Assembly (NCBI RefSeq): GCF_004564375.1
Contig: NZ_CP038267.1
Coordinates: 1,924,501 to 1,988,500 of the forward strand
Reading direction: 5' to 3'
Source of the DNA: Nocardioides euryhalodurans
GTDB taxonomy: Bacteria > Actinomycetota > Actinomycetes > Propionibacteriales > Nocardioidaceae
DNA length: 64,000 nucleotides
Part shown: in pieces, positions 19,640-27,036 of the stretch
Layout of the letters: each line of letters starts with the position of its first letter
Numbering within the stretch: position 1 is the stretch's first letter
Translations under genes and position numbers: made by a program
Notes under the pieces: generated by a model
Database searches by the model: none
What the model saw: only the letters and a program-made list of their open reading frames with translations
Told to the model about the DNA's origin: nothing

Positions 19640-20680
19640 TCAGAGCCGACAGCCCACCAGGACGGGCTCGTTGACCAGCCGGATGCCGTACGCCGACTCC
19701 ACGCCGGCCCGAATCTCGCGAGCCAGCCCGATCAGGTCGGCGGTGGTGGCCCGGCCACGGTTGGTGAGCGCGAGCGTGTGCTTGGTGGACAGGGACGCGG
19801 GCGCGCCACGGTCGAGGCCGTACCCCTTGCCGAAGCCGGCGTGCTCGATCAGCCACGCAGCGCTGGTCTTGACCCGGCCGTCGGGCTGCTCCCAGGCCGG
19901 CGCCCCCTCGGGCACGCGCGAGCGGTCGACGAAGGGGTTGGTGAAGAACGAGCCGGCGCTCCACGTGTCGTGGTCCTCGGCGTCGAGCACCATCCCCTTG
20001 CCGGCCCGCAGACCCAGCACCGCGTCGCGGACGTCGGCCAGCGGCGCACGTTCCCCCTGCTCGACCCCCAGGGTCCGCGCGAGCTCGGCGTAGGCGACGG
20101 GGGCGCCGAGGGTGCCCTGCTTGAGCAGGAAGGTGACCCCCAGCACGACGTGCCGGCCGGGCTCCTCCTTGAAGCGGCTGGTGCGGTAGCCGAAGCCGCA
20201 GTCGGCGGCGGCGAAGGTGCGCTGGGTGCGGTCGGCGCGGTCCCAGGTGCGGACCGACGCGATCGACTGGGCGACCTCCTGGCCGTAGGCTCCGACGTTC
20301 TGGATGGGGGTCGCCCCGACCGAGCCGGGGATGCCGGAGAGCGACTCGACGCCGACCCAGCCGCTCCCGACGGCCCGGGCCACGAATCCGTCCCAGCCCT
20401 CGCCCGCGGCCACGGTGACGGTCACGGCCCCCAGGCAGGCCAGGTCGTCGGGGTCGTCGCGGTCGGCCTCGACGCCGGCGGTGGCCACCTCGACGACCGT
20501 GCCGTCGAAGCCCTCGTCGGCGACGACGAGGTTGCTGCCCCCGCCGAGGACGAGGACGGGTTCGCCCGTCTCGTCGGCGGTCCGCACGGCCTCGACCAGC
20601 TCGGCGTCCGTGGTGGCGGTGACCCAGTGGCGCGCCGGTCCGCCCAGGCGCAGCGTCGTACGGTCCCGCAGCTCAGGCAC
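19640..20680 (-). CDS. murB: UDP-N-acetylmuramate dehydrogenase
   Basis: This 346-residue flavoenzyme reduces UDP-GlcNAc-enolpyruvate to UDP-MurNAc in peptidoglycan synthesis. It has FAD-binding VLGGGSNLVVADEGFDG, SGIPGSVGATPIQNVGAYGQEV, the proton-donor serine in AGSFFTNP, and the C-terminal Glu in NEPVLVGCRL. The start at 20680 overlaps the end of the upstream dehydratase gene (stop at 20673), so it is coupled to hadB. MurB near secE/rpmG is a known actinobacterial arrangement. Confidence 0.96.
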   Translation of the reverse strand: MPELRDRTTLRLGGPARHWVTATTDAELVEAVRTADETGEPVLVLGGGSNLVVADEGFDGTVVEVATAGVEADRDDPDDLACLGAVTVTVAAGEGWDGFVARAVGSGWVGVESLSGIPGSVGATPIQNVGAYGQEVAQSIASVRTWDRADRTQRTFAAADCGFGYRTSRFKEEPGRHVVLGVTFLLKQGTLGAPVAYAELARTLGVEQGERAPLADVRDAVLGLRAGKGMVLDAEDHDTWSAGSFFTNPFVDRSRVPEGAPAWEQPDGRVKTSAAWLIEHAGFGKGYGLDRGAPASLSTKHTLALTNRGRATTADLIGLAREIRAGVESAYGIRLVNEPVLVGCRL

Positions 20681-21062
20681 GGACCACGGCCTTCGGCATG
20701 CCGAGCACCTTCTGGCCGTCGCAGGTGACCTCGAGGGCCAGCGTGGTCAGCCCGTCGTCGACCGACTTCACGGTGCCGGCGACGGTCACGGTCACGGCAC
20801 CGTCGGCCGGTACGACGACCGGGTTGGTGAACTTGCAGCCGAGGTCGACCACCTCGGCGCCCCCGGTCCAGGTCGCGACCGCGCGGGCCGCGAGCGCGAG
20901 GGTGTACATGCCGTGGGCGATCACGCCCGGGAGGCCGACGGAGGTCGCGACCGACTCGTCCTGGTGGATGGGGTTCTGGTCGCCGCTGGCCGCGGCGTAG
21001 CGGACCAGGTCGGCCCGGGTGACGTCGTAGGTCTGCGTCTCGAGGACGTCACCGGGGTTCAT
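20673..21062 (-). CDS. hadB: MaoC-like dehydratase, HadB type
   Basis: This 129-residue single hot-dog protein carries the hydratase-2 motif YAAASGDQNPIHQDE with the catalytic Asp/His pair. GVIAHGMYTLALAARAV follows. In mycobacteria, HadB pairs with HadA or HadC as the 3-hydroxyacyl dehydratase of type II fatty-acid elongation. The ATG at 21062 overlaps the hadA TGA (ATGA). No HadC is seen in the window. Confidence 0.88.
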   Translation of the reverse strand: MNPGDVLETQTYDVTRADLVRYAAASGDQNPIHQDESVATSVGLPGVIAHGMYTLALAARAVATWTGGAEVVDLGCKFTNPVVVPADGAVTVTVAGTVKSVDDGLTTLALEVTCDGQKVLGMPKAVVRA

Positions 21063-21460
21063 GCGTCGGCTCCCTTGTGGACGAGGGTGGCGCGGGTCGT
21101 GCAGACCAGGGTGCCGTCGGCGTCGGTGATCTCGCTCGCGGTGCCGATGATGTCGGCGCCCCCGATCTGGCGCAGGCTCGCCACGGTCAGGGTGGCGGTG
21201 AGGACGTCGCCGGGGACGACCGGACGGCTGTAGGAGAACTTCTGCTCGCCGTGCACGATGCGGAACAGGTCGACCTGCTCGGCCTCGAGGAAGGCGTTCA
21301 TCGCGTCGAACGCCAGCACGATCGGGTACGTCGCGGGTGCCGGGCCGCCGTCGTAGTCACCTCCGACCGACTCGGCGAAGGCCCGGACGTGCTCCTCGGT
21401 GACAGCGCGCGACGGGGTGGGCGGGAAGGAGCGTCCCACGAGGGACTGGTCGATCGGCAT
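21059..21460 (-). CDS. hadA: FAS1-like MaoC dehydratase, HadA type
   Basis: This 133-residue hot-dog subunit has the HadA N-terminal pattern (DQSLVGRSFPPTPSRAVTEEHVRAFA, PATYPIVLAF). It lacks the catalytic Asp/His motif, which is on HadB in this pair. YSRPVVPGDVLTATLTVASL is conserved. ATG 21460 lies 6 nt after TATTTT, an excellent leaderless -10; a longer reading would run back over rpmG. Upstream hairpins isolate it from rpmG. Confidence 0.86.
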   Translation of the reverse strand: MPIDQSLVGRSFPPTPSRAVTEEHVRAFAESVGGDYDGGPAPATYPIVLAFDAMNAFLEAEQVDLFRIVHGEQKFSYSRPVVPGDVLTATLTVASLRQIGGADIIGTASEITDADGTLVCTTRATLVHKGADA

Positions 21461-21466
21461 GTGCCC

Positions 21467-21472
21467 AAAATA
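21467..21472 (-). promoter_or_regulatory. -10 box TATTTT, leaderless start of hadA
   Basis: On the minus strand TATTTT is followed by GGGCAC and then the hadA ATG. It is a striking AT-rich hexamer in GC-rich DNA, at the spacing of a leaderless start. It directly follows the terminator-like hairpin at 21479-21503. Confidence 0.65.
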
Positions 21473-21478
21473 GACGTC

Positions 21479-21503
21479 GACCCGTCCGGGGGCCGGACGG
21501 GTC
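21479..21503 (-). terminator. Hairpin between rpmG and hadA (second of two)
   Basis: GACCCGTCCG (21479-21488) pairs perfectly with CGGACGGGTC (21494-21503), loop GGGGC. It lies just upstream of the hadA -10 box and would stop read-through from rpmG and the tRNAs. Confidence 0.65.
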
Positions 21504-21510
21504 GCTGTCG

Positions 21511-21531
21511 GAGACCCGCTCAGCGGGTCTC
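21511..21531 (-). terminator. Hairpin after rpmG (first of two)
   Basis: GAGACCCGC (21511-21519) pairs perfectly with GCGGGTCTC (21523-21531), loop TCA. The stem sequence repeats the 3' end of rpmG, which itself has a related inverted repeat over its stop codon (about 21540-21562). Confidence 0.6.
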
Positions 21532-21549
21532 GTGCTGCCGGAGACCGCG

Positions 21550-21720
21550 TCAGCGGGTCTCCTTGTGGGTGGTGTGGGTGCGGCAACGGGGGCAGAACTT
21601 CGCCAGCTCGATCCGGTCGGGATCGTTGCGGCGGTTCTTCTTGGTGATGTAGTTGCGCTCCTTGCACTCCTGGCAGGCAAGCGTGATCTTGGGGCGAACG
21701 TCGGAGCTCTTGCTGGCCAC
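21550..21720 (-). CDS. rpmG: 50S ribosomal protein L33
   Basis: A 56-residue L33 ([36 protein letters not shown]). It keeps both CxxC pairs, so it is the zinc-binding (C+) form. GTG 21720 gives the family length, with GGAC/GAAGGACTT upstream. It follows tRNA-Met by about 45 nt and was probably transcribed with the tRNAs. Confidence 0.95.
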   Translation of the reverse strand: MASKSSDVRPKITLACQECKERNYITKKNRRNDPDRIELAKFCPRCRTHTTHKETR

Positions 21721-21765
21721 GGGAAGTCCTTCGCGTTGATGCTGTGTCGTACTGCTCGGTCTGAG

Positions 21766-21839
21766 TAGCGGGGGCGGGACTCGAACCCGCGACACCACGA
21801 TTATGAGCCGTGTGCTCTAACCACCTGAGCTACCCCGCC
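21766..21839 (-). tRNA. tRNA-Met (CAT anticodon)
   Basis: A 74-nt cloverleaf with 5' GGCGGGG and 3' CCCCGCT plus discriminator A. The anticodon loop CTCATAA gives CAT. The first acceptor pair is G-T, and the D arm is of elongator type rather than initiator. CCA is not encoded. It is paired with tRNA-Thr upstream. Confidence 0.95.
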
Positions 21840-21889
21840 ACAGGGACGTGGTGTCCGACCTCCGTGAGGAGGGCCAGAACCCGACCCAG

Positions 21890-21962
21890 AGCCCCTTTAC
21901 GGAATCGAACCGTAGACCTTCTCCTTACCATGGAGACGCTCTGCCGACTGAGCTAAAGGGGC
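21890..21962 (-). tRNA. tRNA-Thr (GGT anticodon)
   Basis: A 73-nt cloverleaf with acceptor GCCCCTT/AAGGGGC and anticodon loop ATGGTAA giving GGT. The T-arm is ACGGTTCGATTCCGT and the discriminator is T. tRNA-Thr, tRNA-Met and rpmG in this order match the actinobacterial arrangement. Confidence 0.96.
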
Positions 21963-22090
21963 AACGACGGAGAACACTACAGGTGCTCTCCCGCCATCAG
22001 GAAATCGGGCAGGCCACCTCGTCGGACGCGCTGCTCCACGGTCCCACGACCCCCCTGGCACCGCCGCCGGACGGGCCAGCAGAAGTCCGT

Positions 22091-22118
22091 GCAACCGAGC
22101 CCGCTCCCCCCGCGAAGA
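22091..22118 (+). promoter_or_regulatory. Candidate ECF-type promoter for the DUF4397-sortase-sigma operon
   Basis: GCAACC (22091-22096), a 16-nt spacer, and CGAAGA (22113-22118) match the general AAC-type -35 and CGA-type -10 pattern of ECF sigma promoters. It lies about 70 nt before the first ATG (22187). If real, the operon would be autoregulated by its own sigma factor. Confidence 0.3.
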
Positions 22119-22186
22119 AGGGGCAGGAGCCACCGCCCGGTGGCCGCCGTGCCCGGCACGGATCCTGCACCAGGAGGAGTGGAGCG

Positions 22187-23017
22187 ATGAAGACACAGAT
22201 CCTGCGAGCGGTGGCCGCGGGAGCACTCGCCACCGGCACCCTGACCCTGGGCGGCACGGCCGCACAGGCCCAGGCCGGCACGTCCGACGTGTCCGTCCTG
22301 CACGCCGTGCCCGGCGTCACGGTCGACGTCTACGCCAACGGTGACGAGCTCCTCACGGACTTCGAGCCCGGCACCCTCACCGACCCGACCCCCCTGCCCG
22401 AGGGGGAGTACGACCTCAAGGTGACCGAGGCCGGCGCCGGACCCGACGGCGACGCGCTGATCGAGGCGAACGGCGTGGCCGTCCCCGCCGGCGCGAACAT
22501 CACCGTGGTCGCCCACCTCCAGGAGAACGGCGACCCGACGCTGACGCCGTTCGTCAACGACACCGCACCCATCGCAGCGGGGCAGGCCCGCATCACCGTG
22601 CGCCACACCGCCGCGGCACCCGCGGTCGACGTACGCGCCAACGAGGAGCCGGTCTTCACCGGCCTGACCAACCCCAACGAGGACGCCGCTGACCTTCCTG
22701 CCGGCACCATCTCGGCCGACGTGGTGCTCGCGGGCACCTCCGACGTGGCGATCGGCCCCGCCGACCTCGACCTCGCCGAGGGCGTCAGCACCATCGTCTA
22801 CGCGTGGGGCAGTGCCGAGGACGGCAACCTCGACCTCGCGGTGCAGACGATCGACGGCCTCCACTCGGCACCGGGCGGCGTTCCCGGCGGCACCGGCGGC
22901 CAGGCGGCGACGACCGCTGGCGACGACGTGTGGCTGTGGGCCGGTGCGGGCATGCTGCTCGCCGGAGCCCTCGCCCTGGTCATGGTCGGGCGACCCGCCA
23001 CGAGCCGGCTCGACTGA
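22187..23017 (+). CDS. Secreted DUF4397 protein with C-terminal membrane anchor
   Basis: A 276-residue exported protein. Residues 1-30 are a signal peptide (RAVAAGALATGTLTLGG, cleavage near AQAQA). A DUF4397 beta-domain follows (SVLHAVPGVTVDVYANGDEL, LPEGEYDLKVTEAGAG) with a second related stretch (ARITVRHTAAAPAVDVRANEEP). The C-terminus has a Gly-rich linker (GGVPGGTGGQAATTAG), one hydrophobic span (VWLWAGAGMLLAGALALVMV) and a short Arg-containing tail. That layout is a sorting-signal layout but has no LPXTG. ATG 22187 has a strong AGGAGG upstream. It is the likely substrate of the adjacent sortase. Confidence 0.85.
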   Translation: MKTQILRAVAAGALATGTLTLGGTAAQAQAGTSDVSVLHAVPGVTVDVYANGDELLTDFEPGTLTDPTPLPEGEYDLKVTEAGAGPDGDALIEANGVAVPAGANITVVAHLQENGDPTLTPFVNDTAPIAAGQARITVRHTAAAPAVDVRANEEPVFTGLTNPNEDAADLPAGTISADVVLAGTSDVAIGPADLDLAEGVSTIVYAWGSAEDGNLDLAVQTIDGLHSAPGGVPGGTGGQAATTAGDDVWLWAGAGMLLAGALALVMVGRPATSRLD

Positions 23018-23030
23018 GAGGACGCGGACC

Positions 23031-23693
23031 GTGCTGGGCCCCCGCAGGACGGCGGTCGTCGTGGCCGCCGTCCTGCTCGGCGGGGCGGTCGCCGGTGGCG
23101 CCGCCCTGGTGTCCGGGGGGCACGGCGCGGATCCGGAGGCGAGTCCTCGTGGGCTCCCGCTCCTGGAGCGGCAGCCGGAGCGGGCACGGGCCGAACGGGC
23201 CCCGACCGTCGGCCGCACCTCCGCACGACCCGATCCGCGGCCGGAGCGGCCGGCGCCACCGACGCGGCTGCGGATCGGGGCGCTCGACCTGGAGCTGCCG
23301 GTGGCAGCCATGGGCGTGGACGCCGACGGGCTGATGGCGCTGCCGACGACCCCCTTCGCCACGGCCTGGTACCGCTACGGGGCCGACCCGACCGACCGGC
23401 AGGGCGCCGTCGTGGTCGCGGGCCACGTGGACACCGCCGAGGAGGGCGTCGGCCCGCTCGCGCGGCTGGGCGGGCTCGCTGCGGGAAGCCGGGTCACGCT
23501 CGACCACCGCGGCGGCAGCACGACGTACGAGGTGGTCGCCGTGCGTCGGCTCCCCAAGGCCGTCCTCGACCTGCCGGCTCTCTTCCGGCGCACCGGACCA
23601 CCACGGCTCCACCTCGTCACGTGCGGTGGCCCCTACCTGCCGGACCAGGGCGGCTACCAGGACAACGTCGTCGTGGTCGCGGAGCCGACGTGA
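23031..23693 (+). CDS. Class F-like sortase
   Basis: A 220-residue membrane-anchored transpeptidase. Residues 7-29 form the N-terminal span, and a Pro/Arg-rich linker runs to about residue 78. The sortase barrel follows, with His132 in VVVAGHVDT and Cys198 in LHLVTCGG, then GGYQDNVVVVA. These are the expected catalytic residues. GTG 23031 lies 13 nt after the DUF4397 stop. Its TGA overlaps the GTG of the sigma factor, so the sortase and its regulator are translationally coupled. Its role is covalent attachment of surface proteins. Confidence 0.88.
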   Translation: MLGPRRTAVVVAAVLLGGAVAGGAALVSGGHGADPEASPRGLPLLERQPERARAERAPTVGRTSARPDPRPERPAPPTRLRIGALDLELPVAAMGVDADGLMALPTTPFATAWYRYGADPTDRQGAVVVAGHVDTAEEGVGPLARLGGLAAGSRVTLDHRGGSTTYEVVAVRRLPKAVLDLPALFRRTGPPRLHLVTCGGPYLPDQGGYQDNVVVVAEPT

Positions 23694-24292
23694 GCAGCGA
23701 CGAGTCCCGGCCGGGCAACCCGGATCCTGATCCGCTACGAACCACCGGCATGGAGGTCGGGGACCCGATCGGGGTACGGCTCGCGAGGCGTGACGAGGAG
23801 GCCCTCGCCGACGCCTACCGGGCCTACGCCCCGATGCTGCTGCGCTACCTCACCAGGTACGTCGGGCGGGACGAGGCCGAGGACGTGCTGCAGCGCACGT
23901 TCCTGGACGCCTGGCGCAACGCGCGCAGCTACGACCCGAAGCAGCGGCTCTCGAGCTGGCTGTTCACGATCGCGCACCACCGGGCGGTCGACGCCCTGCG
24001 GGCCAAGCGGGCCGTCGTGGTGGACGTGACCACCCTGCGCGACCTCGTCGGCGACGACGGTCGGGTGACCGCGGAGAGGTTCGCCGACGCGGCGGAGGTG
24101 CAGCAGAACCTGCGACGGCTGCCCGAGCACGAGAGGGTGGTGCTGGAGCTGGCGTACTTCCGCCAGCTGACGCAGCGAGAGATCGCCGAGCAGCTGGAGA
24201 TCCCGCTGGGGACGGTCAAGGCACGCGCCGCACGTGGCACCCGCCGGTTGGGCGAGCTGGTGCGGATGGAGCAGGAAGGAGACGTGCGATGA
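23690..24292 (+). CDS. ECF RNA polymerase sigma factor
   Basis: A 200-residue sigma-70 family factor with only regions 2 and 4. Region 2 (YLTRYVGRDEAEDVLQRTFLDA, LSSWLFTIAHHRAVDALR) recognises the -10 element. Region 4 (LPEHERVVLELAYFRQLTQRE, EIPLGTVKARAARG) holds the helix-turn-helix. It starts with GTG 23690, overlapping the sortase TGA, and its own stop overlaps the anti-sigma ATG. It resembles the SigK/SigL type that pairs with RskA anti-sigma factors. Confidence 0.92.
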   Translation: MSSDESRPGNPDPDPLRTTGMEVGDPIGVRLARRDEEALADAYRAYAPMLLRYLTRYVGRDEAEDVLQRTFLDAWRNARSYDPKQRLSSWLFTIAHHRAVDALRAKRAVVVDVTTLRDLVGDDGRVTAERFADAAEVQQNLRRLPEHERVVLELAYFRQLTQREIAEQLEIPLGTVKARAARGTRRLGELVRMEQEGDVR

Positions 24293-24993
24293 CGGACCAC
24301 GACGCGGACCCGGGACGCCACGAGCTGCTGGCACTGCTGCGGGGCGAGCTCTCGACCGCCGAGGTGATGCGCGTGCGCGAGCACGTCGCCGGGTGCCCCT
24401 CCTGCCGTGACGAGCTGCTCGAGGTGGCCGTCGGCCACTCCCTGCTCAGCGCGACCACCCGGAGCCTCCAGGTGCCCGAGGCCGTCCGCGAGCCGGAGCT
24501 GCCCGCCGCGCCGCCGCCGGCGCCCCCACGTCGGTGGCGGACCGCCGGCCTGGTCGCGGCAGCCGTCGTCCTGGTCGCCGCGGGTGCCGGGCTGGCGACG
24601 GTGCTCGACCCCCAGGAGCCGGACGAGCGCGAACCGGCCACCGTGGCCGAGACGAGGCTGGAGGGCGTGGGCCAGGGCGCCGGCCGGGGCCAGGTCACGA
24701 TGACCGGGACCGACGTGGCCCGGATGACGGTCGAGACGACCGACCTGCCGCGTCCGCGGCGCGGGGACTACTACTACGTGTGGCTGCTGGACCCGGACAC
24801 CGACAAGATGCTCCCCGTCGGCCAGGTCGAGGCGGAGGGCAGCACCACCTTCCACCTGCCGCTGTCCCTGCTCGAGAGGTACAGCGCGATCGACGTGAGC
24901 CTCGAACGGGACGACGGCGACCCCGGCCACTCGGTCACGTCGGTGCTGCGGGCCGACTACCGCCCGCCGCCCCCGGAGGACGTCAGGTCCTGA
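24289..24993 (+). CDS. RskA-like anti-sigma factor
   Basis: A 234-residue transmembrane regulator. The N-terminal zinc anti-sigma motif is HVAGCPSC (HxxxCxxC, about residues 36-43). A Pro-rich stretch and one span (TAGLVAAAVVLVAAGAGLAT) follow. The extracytoplasmic RskA domain (YYYVWLLDPDTDKMLPVGQV, YSAIDVSLERDDGDPGHSV) forms the rest. It should hold the coupled sigma factor inactive until regulated proteolysis. The ATGA overlap ensures matched synthesis. Confidence 0.92.
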   Translation: MTDHDADPGRHELLALLRGELSTAEVMRVREHVAGCPSCRDELLEVAVGHSLLSATTRSLQVPEAVREPELPAAPPPAPPRRWRTAGLVAAAVVLVAAGAGLATVLDPQEPDEREPATVAETRLEGVGQGAGRGQVTMTGTDVARMTVETTDLPRPRRGDYYYVWLLDPDTDKMLPVGQVEAEGSTTFHLPLSLLERYSAIDVSLERDDGDPGHSVTSVLRADYRPPPPEDVRS

Positions 24994-25014
24994 CCGGCCG
25001 CACCGTGAGCCGGC

Positions 25015-26415
25015 TCAGGCGTCGATCCGGACCCAGGGACGCGCCTCCTCGAGCTCCAGCGCGAGCTCCAGCAGGGTGTCCTCCCGACCGGCCGCCGCGC
25101 CCAGCATCATGCCCTGCGGGAGACCGTCGGAGGTGGTGGCGAGCGGCAGGCTGATCGCGGGGTCACCGGTCGCGTTGAACAGTGGCGTGAACGCGACCCA
25201 GCCGAGCAGCCGGGCGATGATCGTCTCGTAGTCCTGGGTCGGTGCCAGGTGTCCGATCCGCGGGGTCACGGTGGCCAGCGTCGGCGTGAGGACCACGTCG
25301 TGCTGGTCGAAGAACCCGCGGGTCCGGCGCGGCAACGCGCGCAGCCGGGCGATCGCCAGCGGCAGCCGACGGGCGTGCCGTGCCGAGTGCTCGGCGAGCC
25401 CGGTCGTGAGGTTGTCGAGCTGGCCGGCGTCCCAGGTCCGCCCGAACGTGCGTCGCCCCGTGCGGACCGAGACCAACGCCAGCATCGACCAGTAGAGGAG
25501 GAAGTCGTCGCGCAGCGACTCGGGGACCGGGAAGTCGGTCTCGACGACCGCGTGCCCGAGCTCCTCGAGCAGCGTCCCGGTCTTGCGCGTGAGGTCGGCG
25601 ACCTCGGGGGAGGCACTGGTGCCGACGCCCTCGGTGACGACCGCGATTCGCAGCCGCGTGCGGCCGGGTCGCCGGACGTCGCCGATCGGGGGCAGCCGGA
25701 GGTTGCGGTAGACCTGCTCGGCCTCGCGGTAGAAGGCGGCAGTGTCGCGGACGCTGCGGGTCAGCACCCCGTCCTGGACGATCCGGACCGGCATCTGGCG
25801 CAGCGAGGCGTCCTGGGCGAGCCGGCCGCGGGTCGGCTTGAGGCCGACCAGGCCGTTGACCGAGGCCGGGATCCGGATCGAGCCGCCGCCGTCGTTGGCG
25901 TGGGCGATCGGGACGGCGCCCGCCGCCACGAGCGCGGCGGAGCCGGCCGAGGAGGCTCCCGCGGTGCGCTCGAGGTCCCAGGGCGACCGGACCGGCCCCA
26001 GCCGCGGGTGCTCGGCGCTGGCGCTGAAGCCGAACTCCGAGAGCTGGGTCTTGCCCAGCGGCAGCAGTCCGGTCGCGAGGTACATCCGCGCGAAGTCGCC
26101 GTCGGCCGGCCGCGGCTGCGGCTCCCAGGCGTCCGCGCCCTGCATGGTCGGCATCCCGGCGACGTCGACGTTGTCCTTGACGAAGGTGGGGACGCCGGCG
26201 AAGAAGCCGCCGTGGGGGTCGGCCGCCCGGCGCCGCGCGCCGGCAGCGTCGTCGTACGCGACGGCGTTGAGGCGCCCGTTGACGGCCCCGGTGCGCGCCA
26301 GCGCGGCCTCGACCACCTCGGGGATCGACACCTCCCCGGACCGGAGCGCAGCGACCACCCCCACCGCGTCGAGGTGGCCGAGGGCGTCGTCGGTGAAGGC
26401 GTGCACGCGCGTCAT
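25015..26415 (-). CDS. Amidase signature family hydrolase
   Basis: A 466-residue amidase with the full Ser-cisSer-Lys triad: Lys80 in PTFVKDN, Ser156 in GASSAGSA, and nucleophile Ser179 in DGGGSIRIP. The flanking NGLVGLKPTRGR is conserved. It hydrolyses a carboxamide, but the substrate cannot be predicted. No GatB or GatC lies nearby, so it is unlikely to be GatA. The ATG at 26415 lies 8 nt after TAACCT. It ends 22 nt past the convergent anti-sigma stop. Confidence 0.88.
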   Translation of the reverse strand: MTRVHAFTDDALGHLDAVGVVAALRSGEVSIPEVVEAALARTGAVNGRLNAVAYDDAAGARRRAADPHGGFFAGVPTFVKDNVDVAGMPTMQGADAWEPQPRPADGDFARMYLATGLLPLGKTQLSEFGFSASAEHPRLGPVRSPWDLERTAGASSAGSAALVAAGAVPIAHANDGGGSIRIPASVNGLVGLKPTRGRLAQDASLRQMPVRIVQDGVLTRSVRDTAAFYREAEQVYRNLRLPPIGDVRRPGRTRLRIAVVTEGVGTSASPEVADLTRKTGTLLEELGHAVVETDFPVPESLRDDFLLYWSMLALVSVRTGRRTFGRTWDAGQLDNLTTGLAEHSARHARRLPLAIARLRALPRRTRGFFDQHDVVLTPTLATVTPRIGHLAPTQDYETIIARLLGWVAFTPLFNATGDPAISLPLATTSDGLPQGMMLGAAAGREDTLLELALELEEARPWVRIDA

Positions 26416-26423
26416 GGGCGGTG

Positions 26424-26429
26424 AGGTTA
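26424..26429 (-). promoter_or_regulatory. -10 box TAACCT before the amidase gene
   Basis: TAACCT (minus strand) lies 8 nt before ATG 26415, with no Shine-Dalgarno between. This is consistent with a leaderless or nearly leaderless transcript. Confidence 0.4.
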
Positions 26430-26437
26430 CCGGCCGG

Positions 26438-27019
26438 TCACGTTCCGGCGGTACGCCTGTGACAACCCACGAGATGGTCGTCGACCAGCCCGGTCGCCTC
26501 CATCAGCGCGTACATCGTCGTCGGCCCGACGAAGGCGAACCCGACACCCTTGAGGGCCTTCGACAGCGCGAGCGACTCCGGCGACGTGGTGGCGAGCTCC
26601 TCGGTGGTGCGCGGCGCCGGGTGGTGGTCGGGACGGAAGCCGGCCACGAAGTCCTCGAGGCCGCCGCTCCCTCGCAGCGCCACGGTCGCCCGGGCGTTGG
26701 TGATGGCGGCCTCGATCTTGCGGCGGTGCCGGACGATGCCCGCGTCACCGAGCAGCCGCTCGACGTCGGCCTCGTCGTACGCCGCGACGGTGTCGGCGTC
26801 GAACCCGGCGAAGGCGGCCCGGAACCTCTCGCGCTTGTTGAGGATCGTCAGCCAGGACAGCCCGGACTGGAAGCCCTCGAGCACCAGCCGCTCCAGCCAG
26901 GCGGACTCGCCCTGGATCGGCAGCCCCCACTCGGTGTCGTGGTAGGCGAGGTTGGCGGGGTGCCCGACCGCCCACGGGCAGCGGGCGAGGCCGTCCTCGC
27001 CGGTCACGGGTCCTGGCAC
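26438..27019 (-). CDS. tag: DNA-3-methyladenine glycosylase I
   Basis: A 193-residue base-excision repair enzyme that removes 3-methyladenine. RCPWAV and YHDTEWG at the N-terminus, with DDHLVGCHRR at the C-terminus, supply the Cys/His zinc site. The core has LVLEGFQSGLSWLTILNKRE with the adenine-binding Glu, and FVGPTTMYALMEATGLV. GTG 27019 is chosen for its length and the GGGAGGAG just upstream; GTG 27007 is possible. It follows the pirin gene by 17 nt in a likely three-gene operon. Confidence 0.92.
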   Translation of the reverse strand: MPGPVTGEDGLARCPWAVGHPANLAYHDTEWGLPIQGESAWLERLVLEGFQSGLSWLTILNKRERFRAAFAGFDADTVAAYDEADVERLLGDAGIVRHRRKIEAAITNARATVALRGSGGLEDFVAGFRPDHHPAPRTTEELATTSPESLALSKALKGVGFAFVGPTTMYALMEATGLVDDHLVGCHRRTAGT

Positions 27020-27036
27020 GCGCTCCTCCCCGGCCC

